Assembly (NCBI RefSeq): GCF_963678635.1
Contig: NC_087071.1
Location: 44,815,095-44,879,094, forward strand
Source: Symsagittifera roscoffensis
Lineage: Eukaryota > Xenacoelomorpha > Acoela > Convolutidae
Length of the DNA stretch: 64,000 bases
Reading direction: 5' to 3'
This document shows positions 1 through 14,000 of the stretch, piece by piece (the first letter of the stretch is position 1; each line of letters begins with the position of its first letter). The notes under the pieces are model-generated. The model saw only the letters and a program-made list of their open reading frames with translations, was not told the origin of the DNA and searched no databases. The translations under genes were made by a program, and so were the position numbers.

Positions 1-920
1 AGGGATCAAGCTTCAAGTCACACTTTTTCAAAAGTTTGTGTTTTGTACTGGGAATCAAAAGAACTAGCACAACCACAATGACTGGGCCCCATTTCTTTAA
101 GCAATTATGATGGCATATAGATCTTCAATTCATGCAGTGACAAAATACATTCCGTTTTATTTGATTCTTGGTCGCCCTTGCTCCTTGCCAATAGATTGCA
201 TGTACAAAACATCACAAACTAAAGTCTTTGCAGCGCCAAGCGCCTACGCCAGAAACCTATAGAAGGAACTCCAAACAAGCCACAAGCTGGTGCAAGATAC
301 AAAAAACGTCGAACAAGAACGGCAAAAGACCTACTACGACAGAAAACAAACGGACAAGTATAACCTAAGTATAACGTGGACGACAAAGTACTACCTTTTA
401 ACTCAACCTATGGCAAGGGACAAACAAAGCAATATAAGTCGTTTTTATAACGGACCACATATAATAAAAGAGATTGTAAATGAACTAAATTTTATGATTA
501 AAGACCAAAAATCTAAGAAACACCAAAAAGTTTATTTTTCATAACTTTTTTTCAAAAACTTTTTTCATGACCGAACCAAAATAAACGCTCAGAAAGCGGG
601 AGAGAAGAAAAATTGCGCCAAAAACAAGGCAACAAAAGAAATAGAGGAACAAGAACTGGATTTTGTAGTTTTGGAATTCTCTAACGCCAACTCAAAAGTA
701 GAATCTCCTATTCGGGCTACCCCTGACGGAGAAGCAGTTACATCAGAAAGGATAATTTCCGATCAATTCAGTACTCCAACGGAAGTAATGAACATCAAAG
801 ACAAAGAATCAATCGCCACATCAGCATTTACAGAAAATCAACCCAGTAGACCCGCCAACGAACCAAGGAGATGCGTAGGAAACAGAACACCCCCAAAACA
901 CCATTAAGGGGAAAAGCATA
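1..920 (+). pseudogene. Decayed Ty3/gypsy-type integrase C-terminal end
   Basis: Frames on + read like the end of a retroelement integrase. Near 107-180 there is a MAYRSSIHAVTK...PFYLILGRP stretch, the typical region after the catalytic core. Around 300-545 come Q-K-T-Y-Y-D-R-K and NGPHIIKEI-like (GPY/F module) stretches, and at 860-905 an RR..GNRTPPKHH tail like the RRSxRxRxPPxxY ends of many Pol proteins. The pieces lie in different frames separated by stops (for example near 260 and 450), so this is a dead copy. The 5' part of the element lies outside the window. It belongs to a different element from the large one at 42-61 kb, whose integrase is unlike it in sequence. Confidence 0.7.
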
Positions 921-3900
921 ATCAGGATCAGAATCTAATGCAGGTAGTACTGTAAATGATGTTAATAATGAATCACTGAATGGAACGGGAGGTAATAAAC
1001 AGTAAAATACTAGAAAAAAGAGCGAGCGGTCAGCGCCTAAACGATTTGGGGTCTACTTGTTTTATAAAGACCATGATGATGATATTGATGATAATAGTAA
1101 TTTTTTGCTTAGATCTTTTACTCGCGAAAACAAAATTAATATCCTCATCAAGGAAAACAAGGAAGCATTCTTTGGTGAGTAGATCATCATTTTTTTATGC
1201 TTGTTAAACTAACTTTAATCGCATATGAATTTAAAAACATTTTTAAGACTGAAAAAAATTTCTTGAGCAAAGTTAGCAATTGCTCTCAAACAAAAGGGAT
1301 ATCAGAAACGCTTAAAAGTGGCAAACTAATGTTTAAGCCGATGGCATCAGAAGTTGGGCTAAAATATTGCATGTAATTGGGGTAATATTCAGTGACGGCA
1401 CTTGAGAAAAGCAGCTGGTGGAAGGATGCAACCTACCTGCATGAATTTTTCAAGCTAATCCTTACTTTCTATCCACTGAGTGAATCAGATAATGAGAAAT
1501 TATGGTGATACAAAAAAGTTTAAAATACCAGGCTTCGAAAACGAGGATATTATTATACCACGAGAGAAAGTGGATAGCATCTTGGCATCAGAGACTACAA
1601 ATAGTGTCAAAATAAAGTTGTCAAAATTTTTCATGAGGAAAAGGATCAATAGCGAAGGCAAATATGTATATCCAGTGGAGTGAATCTCGCCTACTATTAA
1701 ATAAATCATGGGCTCAGTTCTAACCATTGGGAACTTGTATGCACAAGTAAAATGGCAAGTACTGGTTTTTGAGGACCCAACGAGAACGGCACAGGCGAGT
1801 AAGTGGGGGAAGTTGATGCGGTACTGTACATAAACGATGTGAAAAAACTAGAGGACTAAATTTTTCGTTGGCAAATTTTTCGAACTCAACTAGCGCTTTG
1901 CTCTGGGCAACAAAGAATAGTAATTACCTATCAGGGCAATCTAAAAGTTCTGGAAAAAAGAGGTCGTTTACTGTTGAAATTTTTGAGGGATCAAACCATA
2001 ATTCAGGGAGTACTCGCGAATAAAACAATTCACCTTTCTGTATTTTTCTACATCTGAGGAAACCACGTTTGATTTGTCAGCAAATTTTGGGGGATTAGCT
2101 GTCAAGATTTAATACAAAGTAAACTGGATACTGGGAGTTTTTAACATATCAAAACATACTGCGTGATCCGGAAAAGCACGAATTTGACATAGATGACCTT
2201 ATTTGGTGTTTAGCAAAAAAACCGGAAGCGGGGAAAAACTTAAATAGAAAAAAATTGTCTCGAGATTACGACTCCAAGAAGGCTGGGGGCTTTTTGTACG
2301 TACATCAATGTGCAAAAACAAAAGTCAAGTTGCCGAAATATCCTTCTGCACAGAAGAAATACCGTTGTAGTTTACAAATATTGGAGCGAATCGCACATAA
2401 GATTTATGGACCCAATCAGCAGAGTAACTTATTGCAATTATACTCTCACGCTGTGCAATAAAACCTACCCCAATGCTTTTCAATCAGGTAATGGGTCCTG
2501 GGTATCATATTCAAAACAACTGAAGTCAATCCGCACGCCAAAAAGAACTAAGAAAGAATTAAGAAACAATATGCAACTTTGAGCTCCTTGGATATTAGCG
2601 GTGGAAGTCTTTTCACGGATGAAGATTTGAGATACCGTCAGTTATCACAATTTATGAAACCCGTCGAAAGACTATAACAGGAAGCGAGGTCTTCCTGGGA
2701 CAAAACGGGGAATATGCTCATGATCAATTGGACCATTTTGGCTCAAAATCTACCATAGAGCTGGTTATATTTTCCATGCTTGGTAAAAAATGGAAACAGA
2801 GATGCTCCGTTTTTGAAAAACAGCTAGAGAAGTCGCAATCACTACTCTAACAATTCATCTTCTATGTAAAACTTTAGTATTGAGTTTGCGTATCTTTTTC
2901 TCGGCAGCTCTAATGAAGGACGGGGCCAATAAGAAAGCGTTATTCCAGCCGTTAAACCCATTGGGTGAGTACAGTTTTTATAGACACTTGAGGAGAAACT
3001 TCAGAAGAAGATACAAATAGGATAAAGAAAAACAATGTTTGGTAAGGGAAACAAACGTGCAATGCACGGGACAACAGGATGATGTTTTTATAAACCAGGA
3101 AGTAAGTCACATAATAATAGCATGTTTAGACAAATAAAATTAAGACAAGTTTGAGTGCAATTAAAACAAAACACAGTCCTACTTGTGGGATTGAGAATAA
3201 AAGAAAAGAAAACATAGTATTAACTGTGGGATTAGGATAAAAGAAATGAAAGCACAGCGTAGACTGTGGGATTAGGAAAATTTATATCGATATAACATTT
3301 TAGGGAAGCAAAAGGAACCAGAAGTTGATGATTTTGCTTACTTTCTGCCGGAACTGTTTGAAGTTAAGCGGTGGTGCGGCCTAATGTACTCAAGATAGAA
3401 GGCGTCAAAACTAAATATAGAACTGTGGCGCCACTCGAGCAACTTCAGCCACCAAATAATGTGAATCAATCACCAATTTCATGGGAGGAGATGATCAACC
3501 TCAAGGATCAGACAAGTGAAGCAGAGAGGTATTTAGATAACAGCGAGAAGCTGGAGGTGACATGCCTGCTCTTCAAGGAGCAAATGAGACTCCCTCAAAT
3601 TGAGGTTAACAACGGGGTTGAGAAACTCCTACAAATGGAGGGAGCCGTTGAAGGCTACAAATTAAAAATTTAAGTTCTCGATAAAAAGAGCTAGTTACTG
3701 GAGAGCGAGTACAAGAAGAAAATCTCTGACAGTCAGTGGGAGAGGAAGAAGCTTCACTCATTATGACTCGTTTCCGATTAAGTTTATAATCCGATTCGAG
3801 GTTTTCAGACCAATTTCAAGGAAGATTGGAGTGGATTGAACTTATCTTTTTAGGAATAACGCTCAAAATCTGGCTTTAGAATGAGCGCTTCTTTCAAAAA

Positions 3901-4079
3901 AAGATGACACTTTTTTATACGACTCTTTAGACGACCTTGTCAACCTTGACAATTATTTTGGACCTTAAAATGTTTTAGCGAGATTTTGACTACGGAAAGA
4001 AACAAAGTTGCAAAATTAGTTAGTCAGTTACAAAACCAGAAAATTGAGATATTCTTAGTGACAGTTAAATACAATAATA
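921..4079 (+). pseudogene. Decayed coding debris downstream of the integrase, unidentified
   Basis: No intact gene. Several short + frames look protein-like rather than random: 1480-1683 (67 codons, with PGFENEDIIIPREKVDSIL), 2255-2582 in two overlapping frames, 2590-2830, and 3371-3673 (100 codons, charged, Gln/Glu-rich). They are broken by many stops and frame changes. Lying directly after a retroelement integrase they could be a rotted env or accessory region, or unrelated insertions. I do not recognise a family. The 1480-1683 stretch faintly recalls a BEN domain, but this is not strong enough to name it. Confidence 0.3.
3184..3276 (+). repeat. Short tandem repeat, about 40 bp x 2.3
   Basis: The unit begins TGTGGGATTAGGATAAAAGAAA and recurs at 3184, 3225 and 3265 with a few substitutions. 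It is a minor local duplication in non-coding DNA. Confidence 0.75.
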
Positions 4080-4085
4080 ATCAGA
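4080..4085. other. Possible 6-bp target duplication flanking the array (left)
   Basis: ATCAGA lies directly before the first array base and recurs directly after the last one at 21774-21779. Because the array ends in phase with its start, this could be a target-site duplication. A six-base match can also arise by chance. Confidence 0.35.
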
Positions 4086-5347
4086 AGGTCAAATGTATCA
4101 TAGTAACCGCGGTAACAGTCAGGAGTCCCTTCATCACGTATTCTAGCCAAAATTCTGAATTTGTAAGTGATAAGGTTTAAAAGGAGATGATAAGTGGTGA
4201 TGTCCTTACAATTGAACTCGATACGTGTTACGTTTCTTCAATTGGAACATGCAACTCGACACGAGAATTTATAAAAAGCAAATATAGTTGTCTTACAAAT
4301 AAAAATTTTCGGCGAAAATTGTTTTTTCATATATTGTTCCGAGTACGCAAGCGGCGTTTGCAATCTGTATTGCCAGGTAGATTCTCTGTTTTAGAAAACT
4401 GCCTGCTCTGGTTTGCTCAGAGCATAAGCTTAGGTTCTTACAAAGCTTGCTCAAAAAAATCTGTGCTGGGGCCAGCCGCGCGCTGAATCTCAATGACTAG
4501 AGGTTGAAAAAACATACCCATCAAATAATAAGTCTTTAAATTTGTCATTTTATTGCTCTTTTGCTTCAGCAACGGAGTACCAGGGTTACAAACGGACCCG
4601 GCACTAATCCTACTAGGGGCTAAGGAGTCTACTACCGTTACATCCCACAAAAGCTGTTTAGCAGCAGCCCATGGAACGAGCGTCAAACCGTCCGGTCGCT
4701 TTTGATTGGTCCTGTAGAGGTGTCGTGGGTCTAAAACAGACGGAATGTGAGTAGAAAATGAACTCTGCTTTATGAGGCATTCAGATTTAAATGTCTAGAG
4801 AACCTCCTTTCACTTTCGAGGCAAGAAAGGCCACGCCAACCATCTTCGGTAGCGTCTTTTCCGCACACGCAATTCTGCCGTTCGCAAATTTATGAGCCTA
4901 ATCGAAGTCCTATTTGCAATTCGACAAATAAAACTTTAAATTTTTGCACGGTATGATGATCAACTATTGAGGGCCAAATCTGTTTTGGAACACTTTGAAT
5001 CTTTTATGTCCGTTGGTTCGAGTCATTAAAACAAGTCTGCAACTTCGCTGTCAAAAATTGACTCAATCTATTTTGTATTCGTTTCCCGGAGCCATTTCAC
5101 TTTTCACAAGTTGAGATGGCGTTCAGGATCGTTAAACTGGTCAAATGTATCATAGTAACCGAAGTAACAGTCAGGAGTCCCTTCAACACGTATTCCAGTC
5201 AAAATTCTAGATATGGAGGTGATAAGGATGAAAAGGAGATGATAAGTGTTGATGTCCTTACAATTAAACACAATACGTATTACGTTTTTTCAATGCAAAC
5301 ACGCAACTCGACACGAGAATTTATAAAAATCCAAAATATTTGTATTA

Positions 5348-6015
5348 CTAAAAAAAATTGTCGAAAGTTGTTTTTTCACTTATTGTTCCGAGTACGCAAG
5401 CGGCGTTCGCAATCTGTATTGCCAGGTAGACCCTCTGTTTTAGAAAAGTGCCTCCTCTGGGTCCCTCAGAATATAAGCTTAGACTCTTACAAAGCTTGCT
5501 CGAAAAAATCTGTGCTGGGACCAGCCGCGCCCTGAATCTCAAAAACTAGCGGTTGAAAAAGATACCCATCAACTAGTAAGTCTTTATTTTTGTCATTTTT
5601 TGCTCTTCCGCTTCAGCAAAGGAGTACCAGGGTTACAATTGGACCCGGCACTAATCCTACTAGGGGCTAAGGAGTCTACTACCATTACATTCCACAAAAG
5701 CTGCTCAGCAACAGCCCATGGAACGAGCGTCAAACCGTTTGATCGCTTCTGATTGGTCCTGTGGAGGTGTCGTGGGTCTAAAACAGACGGCATTTGAGTA
5801 GAATATAAACTCTGCTTTGAGGGGGCATTCAGAACTAAATGTCTAGAGAAACTCTTTGCATTTTTGAGGCAAGAAAGGCCATGCCAACCATCTTCGGTAG
5901 CGTCTTTTCCGCACACGAAATTATGCCGTTCGCAAATTTTTGAGCCTAATCGTAGTCCTATTCGCAATTCGACAGTTTTTACCTTAAATGTTTGCTCGGT
6001 ATGATGATCAAACAT
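5348..6015 (-). pseudogene. Retroelement C-terminal domain (restriction-endonuclease-like), array copy, broken
   Basis: Read on the minus strand, 6015-5593 gives a 140-residue frame with LRLGSKICERH, CGKDATEDGWHGLSC, the region equivalent to KRPDG...W, then WNVMVVDSLAPSRISAG. After a frame change it continues through a FQP..EIQGAAGPST stretch and, in another frame (5542-5348), LCKSLSLYSEGPR.GTFLKQRV..AIQIANAACVLGTIS. These pieces, in this order, match the region C-terminal to the reverse transcriptase in a family of invertebrate retroelement proteins (family recalled, not searched). A (K)RPDG-X14-WDVTV pattern resembles the PD-(D/E)XK nuclease core. This copy reads KRSNG and WNV, so both candidate catalytic Asp are lost. 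It is one of the two best-preserved frames in the array. Confidence 0.7.
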
Positions 6016-7430
6016 TGAAAGCCAAATCTATCTTGGAACACATTGAATATTTTTATGTCCGTTGGTTCGAGTCGTAAAAACAAGTCTGCAACTTCGCTGT
6101 CAAAAATTGACTCAATCTGTTTTGTATTCGTTTCCCTGAGCCATTTCACTTTTCACAAGTTGAGATGGCGTTCAGGATCGTTAAACTGGTCAAATGTGTC
6201 ATAGTAACCGAAGTAACAGTCAGGAGTCCCTTCAACACGTATTCCAGTCAAAATTCTAGATTTGGAGGTGATAAGGATGGAAAGGAGATGATAAGTGTTG
6301 ATGTCCTTACAATTAAACTCAATACGTATTACGTTTTTTCAATGAAAACACGCAACTCGACACAAGAATTTATGAAAAGCAAAAATATTTGTATTACTAA
6401 AAAAAATCGTCGAAAGTTGTTTTTTCACTTATTGTTCCGAGTACGCAAGCGGCGTTTGCAATCTGTATTGCCAGGTAGACCCTCTGTTTTAGAAAAGTGC
6501 CTGCTCTGGGTCCCTCAGAATATAAGCTTAGACTCTTACAAAGCTTGCTCGAAAAAATCTGTGCTGGGACCAGCCGCGCCCTGAATCTCAAAAACTAGCG
6601 GTTGAAAAAGATACCCATCAACTAGTAAGTCTTTACATTTGTCATTTTTTTTGCTCTTCCGCTTCAGCAAAGGAGTACCAGGGTTACAATTGGACCCGGC
6701 ACTAATCCTACTAGGGGCTAAGGAGTCTACTACCATTACATTCCACAAAAGCTGCTCAGCAACAGCCCATGGAACGAGCGTCAAACCGTTTGATCGCTTC
6801 TGATTGGTCCTGTGGAGGTGTCGTGGGTCTAAAACAGACGGAATTTGAGTAGAATATAACATCTGCTTTGAGGGGGCATTCAGAATTAATTGTCTAGAGA
6901 AACTCCTTGCGATTTTGAGGCAAGAAAGGCCATGCCAACCATCTTCGGTAGCGTTTTTACCGTTCGCAAATTTTTGAGCCTAATTGTAGTCCTATTCGCA
7001 ATTCGCCAGTTTTTACCTTAAATTTTTGCTCGGTATGATGATCAAACATTGAAAGCCAAATCTATCTTGGAACACATTGAATCTTTTTATGTCCGTTGGT
7101 TCGAGTCGTAAAAACAAGTCTGCAACTTCGCTGTCAAAAATTGACTCAATCTATTTTGTATTCGTTTCCCTGAGCCATTTCACTTTTCACAAGTTGAGAT
7201 GGCGTTCAGGATCGTTAAACTGGTCAAATGTATCATAGTAACCGAAGTAACAGTCAGGAGTCCCTTCAACACGTATTCCAGTCAAAATTCTAGATATGGA
7301 GGTGATAAGGATGAAAAGGAGATGATAAGTGTTGATGTCCTTACAATTAAACACAATACGTATTACGTTTTTTCAATGCAAACACGCAACTCGACACGAG
7401 AATTTATAAAAATCCAAAATATTTGTATTA

Positions 7431-8098
7431 CTAAAAAAAATCGTCGAAAGTTGTTTTTTCACTTATTGTTCCGAGTACGCAAGCGGCGTTCGCAATCTGT
7501 ATTGCCAGGTAGACCCTCTGTTTTAGAAAAGTGCCTCCTCTGGGTCCCTCAGAATATAAGCTTAGACTCTTACAAAGCTTGCTCGAAAAAATCTGTGCTG
7601 GGACCAGCCGCGCCCTGAATCTCAAAAACTAGCGGTTGAAAAAGATACCCATCAACTAGTAAGTCTTTATTTTTGTCATTTTTTGCTCTTCCGCTTCAGC
7701 AAAGGAGTACCAGGGTTACAATTGGACCCGGCACTAATCCTACTAGGGGCTAAGGAGTCTACTACCATTACATTCCACAAAAGCTGCTCAGCAACAGCCC
7801 ATGGAACGAGCGTCAAACCGTTTGATCGCTTCTGATTGGTCCTGTGGAGGTGTCGTGGGTCTAAAACAGACGGCATTTGAGTAGAATATAAACTCTGCTT
7901 TGAGGGGGCATTCAGAACTAAATGTCTAGAGAAACTCTTTGCATTTTTGAGGCAAGAAAGGCCATGCCAACCATCTTCGGTAGCGTCTTTTCCGCACACG
8001 AAATTATGCCGTTCGCAAATTTTTGAGCCTAATCGTAGTCCTATTTGCAATTCGACAGTTTTTACCTTAAATGTTTGCTCGGTATGATGATCAAACAT
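7431..8098 (-). pseudogene. Retroelement C-terminal domain, second well-preserved array copy
   Basis: It is nearly identical to the copy at 5348-6015, as expected from the dimer duplication: a 140-residue frame at 8098-7676 plus the continuation in other frames to 7431. The same KRSNG and WNVMVVD substitutions and the same frame breaks are present, so the damage predates the duplication. Confidence 0.7.
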
Positions 8099-11000
8099 TG
8101 AAAGCCAAATCTATCTTGGAACACATTGAATATTTTTATGTCCGTTGGTTCGAGTCGTAAAAACAAGTCTGCAACTTCGCTGTCAAAAATTGACTCAATC
8201 TGTTTTGTATTCGTTTCCCTGAGCCATTTCACTTTTCACAAGTTGAGATGGCGTTCAGGATCGTTAAACTGGTCAAATGTGTCATAGTAACCGAAGTAAC
8301 AGTCAGGAGTCCCTTCAACACGTATTCCAGTCAAAATTCTAGATATGGAGGTGATAAGGATGGAAAGGAGATGATAAGTGTTGATGTCCTTACAATTAAA
8401 CTCAATACGTATTACGTTTTTTCAATGAGAACACGCAACTCGACACAAGAATTTATGAAAAGCAAAAATATTTGTATTACTAAAAAAAATCGTCGAAAGT
8501 TGTTTTTTCACTTATTGTTCCGAGTACGCAAGCGGCGTTTGCAATCTGTATTGCCAGGTAGACCCTCTGTTTTAGAAAAGTGCCTGCTCTGGGTCCCTCA
8601 GAATATAAGCTTAGACTCTTACAAAGCTTGCTCGAAAAAATCTGTGCTGGGACCAGCCGCGCCCTGAATCTCAAAAACTAGCGGTTGAAAAAGATACCCA
8701 TCAACTAGTAAGTCTTTACATTTGTCATTTTTTTTTGCTCTTCCGCTTCAGCAAAGGAGTACCAGGGTTACAATTGGACCCGGCACTAATCCTACTAGGG
8801 GCTAAGGAGTCTACTACCATTACATTCCACAAAAACTGCTCAGCAACAGCCCATGGAACGAGCGTCAAACCGTTTGATCGCTTCTGATTGGTCCTGTGGA
8901 GGTGTCGTGGGTCTAAAACAGACGGAATTTGAGTAGAATATAACATCTGCTTTGAGGGGGCATTCAGAATTAATTGTCTAGAGAAACTCCTTGCGATTTT
9001 GAGGCAAGAAAGGCCATGCCAACCATCTTCGGTAGCGTTTTTTCCGTTCGCAAATTTTTGAGCCTAATTGTAGTCCTATTCGCAATTCGCCAGTTTTTAC
9101 CTTAAATTTTTGCTCGGTATGATGATCAAACATTGAAAGCCAAATCTATCTTGGAACACATTGAATCTTTTTATGTCCGTTGGTTCGAGTCGTAAAAACA
9201 AGTCTGCAACTTCGCTGTCAAAAATTGACTCAATCTATTTTGTATTCGTTTCCCTGAGCCATTTCACTTTTCACAAGTTGAGATGGCGTTCAGGATCGTT
9301 AAACTGGTCAAATGTATCATAGTAACCGAAGTAACAGTCAGGAGTCCCTTCAACACGTATTCCAGTCAAAATTCTAGATATGGAGGTGATAAGGATGAAA
9401 AGGAGATGATAAGTGTTGATGTCCTTACAATTAAACTCAATACGTATTACGTTTTATCAATGCAAACACGCAACTCGACACGAGAATTTATAAAAATCAA
9501 AAATATTTGTATTACTAAAAAAAATCGTCGAAAGTTGTTTTTTCACTTATTGTTCCGAGTACGCAAGCGGCGTTCGCAATCTGTATTGCCAGGTAGACCC
9601 TCTGTTTTAGAAAAGTGCCTCCTCTGGGTCCCTCAGAATATAAGCTTAGACTCTTACAAAGCTTGCTCAAAAAAATCTGTGCTGGGACCAGCCGCGCCCT
9701 GAATCTCAAAAACTAGCGGTTGAAAAAGATACCCATCAACTAGTAACTCTTTATTTTTGTCATTTTTTGCTCTTCCGCTTCAGCAAAGGAGTACCAGGGT
9801 TACAATTGGACCCGGCACTAATCCTACTAGGGGCTAAGCAGTCTACTACCATTACATTCCACAAAAGCTGCTCAGCAACAGCCCATGGAACGAGCGTTAA
9901 ACCGTTTGATCGCTTCTGATTGGTCCTGTGGAGGTGTCGTGGGTCTAAAACAGACGGCATTTGAGTAGAATATAAACTCTGCTTTGAGGGGGCATTCAGA
10001 ACTAAATGTCTAGAGAAACTTCTTGCGATTTTGAGGCAAGAAAGGCCATGCCAACCATCTTCGGTAGCGTTTTTTCCGTTCGCAAATTTTTGAGCCTAAT
10101 TGTAGTCCTATTCGCAATTCGACAGTTTTTACCTTAAATTTTTGCTCGGTATGATGATCAAACATTGAAAGCCAAATCTATCTTGGAACACATTGAATCT
10201 TTTTACGTCCGTTGGTTCGAGTCGTAAAAACAAGTCTGCAACTTCGCTGTCAAAAATTGACTCAATCTATTTTGTATTCGTTTCCCGGAGCCATTTCACT
10301 TTTCACAAGTTGAGATGGCGTTCAGGATCGTTAAACTGGTCAAATGTATCATAGTAACCGAAGTAACAGTCAGGAGTCCCTTCAACACGTATTCCAGTCA
10401 AAATTCTAGATATGGAGGTGATAAGGATGAAAAGGAGATGATAAGTGTTGATGTCTTTACAATTAAACTCAATACGTATTACCTTTTTTCAATGAGAATA
10501 CGCAACTCGACACGAGAATTTATAAAAAAGCAAAAATATTTGTATTACAAAAAAAATTTTTGTTGAAAGTTGTTTTTTCATTTTTTGTTCCGAGTACGCA
10601 AGCGGCGTTCGCAATCTGTATTGCCAGGTAGATCCTCTGTTTTAGAACAATGCTTGCTCTGGGTCTCTCAGAGCAAAAGCTTACGTTTTAAAAAAGCTTG
10701 CTCAAAAAAATCTGTGCTGGGACCAGCCGCGCCTTGAATCTCAAAAGCTAGCGATTCAAAAAAGATACCCATCAACTATTAAATCTTTATGTTTGTCTTT
10801 TTTTGCTCTTCCGCTTCAGCAAAGGATTACCAGGGTTACAAACGGACCCAGTACTAATCCTACCAGGGGCTAAGGAGTTTACTACCATTACATCTCACAA
10901 AGGCTGCTTAGCAACAGCCCATGGAGCGAGCGTGAAGCCGTCTGGTCGCTTTTGATCGGTCCTGTGGAGATGTCGTGGGTCTAAAACAGAAGAATTTGAG

Positions 11001-14000
11001 TAGAATATAAATTCGGCTTTAAGGGGGCATTCAGAATTAAATGTCTAGAGAAACTTCTTGCATTTTTGAGGCAAGAAAAGCCATGCCAACCATCTTCGGT
11101 AGCGTCTTTTCCGCACACGCAATTATTCCGTTCGCAAATTTTTGAGCCTAATCGTAGTCCTATTTGCAATTCGACAGTTTTAACCTTATACTTTTGCACG
11201 GTATGATGATCAAACATTGAAAGCCAAATCTATCTTGGAACACGTTGAATCTTTTTATGTCCGTTGGTTCGAGTCATAAAAACAAGTCTGCAACCTCGCT
11301 GTCAAAAATTGGCTCAGTTTTTTTGGTATTCCTTTCGCGGAACCATTTCATTTTTCCCGAGTTGAGATGGCGTTCAGGATGGTTAAACAAGTCAAAATTA
11401 TCATAGTAACCAAAGTAACAGTCAGGAGTCCCTTCAACACGTATTCCAGTCAAAATTCTAGATATGGAGGTGATAAGGATGAAAAGGAGATGATAAGTGT
11501 TGATGTCTTTACAATTAAACTCAATACGTATTACATTTTTCAATGAGAACACGCAGCTCGACACGAGAATTTATAAAAAGCAAAAATATTTGTATTACTA
11601 AAAAAAATCGTCGAAAGTTGTTTTTTCACTTATTGTTCCGAGTACGCAAGCGGCGTTCGCAATCTGTATTGCCAGGTAGACCCTCTGTTTTAAAAAAGTG
11701 CCTGCTCTGGGTCCCTCAGAATATAAGCTTAGACTTTTACAAAGCTTGCTCGAAAAAATCTGTGCTTGGACCAGCCGCGCCCTGAATCTCAAAAACTAGC
11801 GGTTGAAAAAGATACCCATCAACTATTAAGTCTTTATATTTGTCATTTTTTGCTCTTCCGCTTCAGCAAAGGAGTACCAGGGTTACAATTGGACCCGGCA
11901 CTAATCCTACTAGGTGCTAAGGAGTCTACTACCATTACATTCCACAAAAGCTGCTCAGCAACAGCCCATGGAGCGAGCGTGAAGCCGTCTGGTCGCTTCT
12001 GATTGGTCCTGTGGAGGTGTCGTGGGTCTAAAACAGACGGCATTTGAGTAGAATGTAAACTCTGCTTTGAGGGGGCATTCAGAATTAAATGTCTAGAGAA
12101 ACTCCTTGCATTTTTGAGGCAAGAAAGGCCATGCCAACCATCTTCGGTAGCGTTTTTTCCGTTCGCAAAATTTTGAGCCTAATTGCAGTCCTATTCGCAA
12201 TTCGACAGTTTTTACCTTAAATTTTTGCTCGGTATGATGATCAAACATTGAAAGCCAAATCTATCTTGGAACACATTGAATCTTTTTATGTCCGTTGGTT
12301 CGAGTCGTAAAAACAAGTCTGCAACTTCGCTGTCAAAAATTGACTCAATCTATTTTGTATTCGTTTCCCGGAGCCATTTCACTTTTTACAAGTTGAGATG
12401 GCGTTCAGGGTGGTTAAACAGGTCAAAAGTATCATAGTAACCGAAGTAACAGTCAGGAGTCCCTTCAACACGTAATCCAGTCAAAATTCTAGATATGGAG
12501 GTGATAAGGATAAAAATGAGATGATAAGTGTTAATGTCCTTACAATTAAACTCAATATGTGTTACGTTTTTTCAATGAGAATACGCAACTCGACACGAGA
12601 ATTTATAAAAAGCAAAAATATTTGTATTACAAAAAAAATTTTTGTTGAAAGTTGTTTTTTCATTTTTTGTTCCGAGTACGCAAGCGGCGTTCGCAATCTG
12701 TATTGCCCGGTAGACCCTCTGTTTTAAAAAAGTGCCTGCTCTGGGTCCCTCAGAATATAAGCTTAGACTTTTACAAAGCTTGCTCGAAAAAATCTGTGCT
12801 GGGACCAGCCGCGCCCTGAATCTCAAAAACTAGCGGTTGAAAAAGATACCCATCAACTATTAAGTCTTTATATTTGTCATTTTTTGCTCTTCCGCTTCAG
12901 CAAAGGAGTACCAGGGTTACAATTGGACCCGGCACTTATCCTACTAGGGGCTAAGGAGTCAACTACAATTACATTCCACAAAAGCTGCTCAGCAACAGCC
13001 CATGGAACGAGCGTAAAACCGTTTGATCGCTTCTGATTGGTCCTGTGGAGGTGTCGTGGGTCTAAAACAGACGGCATTTGAGTAGAATATAAACTCTGCT
13101 TTGAGGGGGCATTCAGAATTAAATGTCTAGAGAAACTCTTTGCATTTTTGAGGCAAGAAAGGCCATGCCAACCATCTTCGGTAGCGTTTTTTCCGTTCGC
13201 AATTTTTCGAGCCTAATTGTAGTCCTATTCGCAATTCGACAGTTTTTACCTTAAATTTTTGCTCGGTATGATGATCAAACATTGAAAGCCAAATCTATCT
13301 TGGAACACATTGAATCTTTTTATGTCCGTTGGTTCGAGTCGTAAAAACAAGTCTGCAACTTCGCTGTCAAAAATTGACTCAATCTATTTTGTATTCGTTT
13401 CCCGGAGCCATTTCACTTTTCACAAGTTGATATGGCGTTCAGGATGGTTAAACAGGTCAAAAGTATCATAGTAACCGAAGTAACAGTCAGGAGTCCCTTC
13501 AACACGTAATCCAGTCAAAATTCTAGATATGGAGGTGATAAGGATAAAAAGGAGATTATAAGTGTTAATGTCCTTACAATTAAACTCAATATGTGTTACG
13601 TTTTTTCAATGAGAATACGCAACTCGACACGAGAATTTATAAAAAGCAAAAATATTTGTATTACAAAAAAAATTTTTGTTGAAAGTTGTTTTTTCATTTT
13701 TTGTTCCGAGTACGCAAGCGGCGTTCGCAATCTGTATTGCCCGGTAGACCCTCTGTTTTAAAAAAGTGCCTGCTCTGGGTCCCTCAGAATATAAGCTTAG
13801 ACTTTTACAAAGCTTGCTCGAAAAAATCTGTGCTGGGACCAGCCGCGCCCTGAATCTCAAAAACTAGCGGTTGAAAAAGATACCCATCAACTATTAAGTC
13901 TTTATATTTGTCATTTTTTGCTCTTCCGCTTCAGCAAAGGAGTACCAGGGTTACAATTGGACCCGGCACTTATCCTACTAGGGGCTAAGGAGTCAACTAC

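Larger units (their letters stand above)
5116..9282. repeat. Higher-order dimer within the array (2 x ~2083 bp)
   Basis: Units starting at 5116 (long class) and 6165 (short class) are repeated almost letter for letter at 7199 and 8248. The odd-numbered pair shares features absent from the even pair, such as the AAACACAATACG variant and the CCTCCTCTGG variant, and vice versa. This is a recent duplication of a two-unit block rather than of single units. Similar recent single-unit duplications are visible at 12400/13433 and 15501/16538. Confidence 0.85.

Noticed and set aside
9180-9215. tRNA or tRNA-derived SINE in the array
   Set aside because: Only a B-box-like match is present; no A box, acceptor stem or cloverleaf can be drawn.
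5116-9702. Repeated 139-codon + strand ORFs (MAFRIVKLVK...) as a tandem gene family
   Set aside because: They are the antisense of the conserved minus-strand retroelement domain, are broken in most units, and are kept in four units only because those units are recent duplicates.
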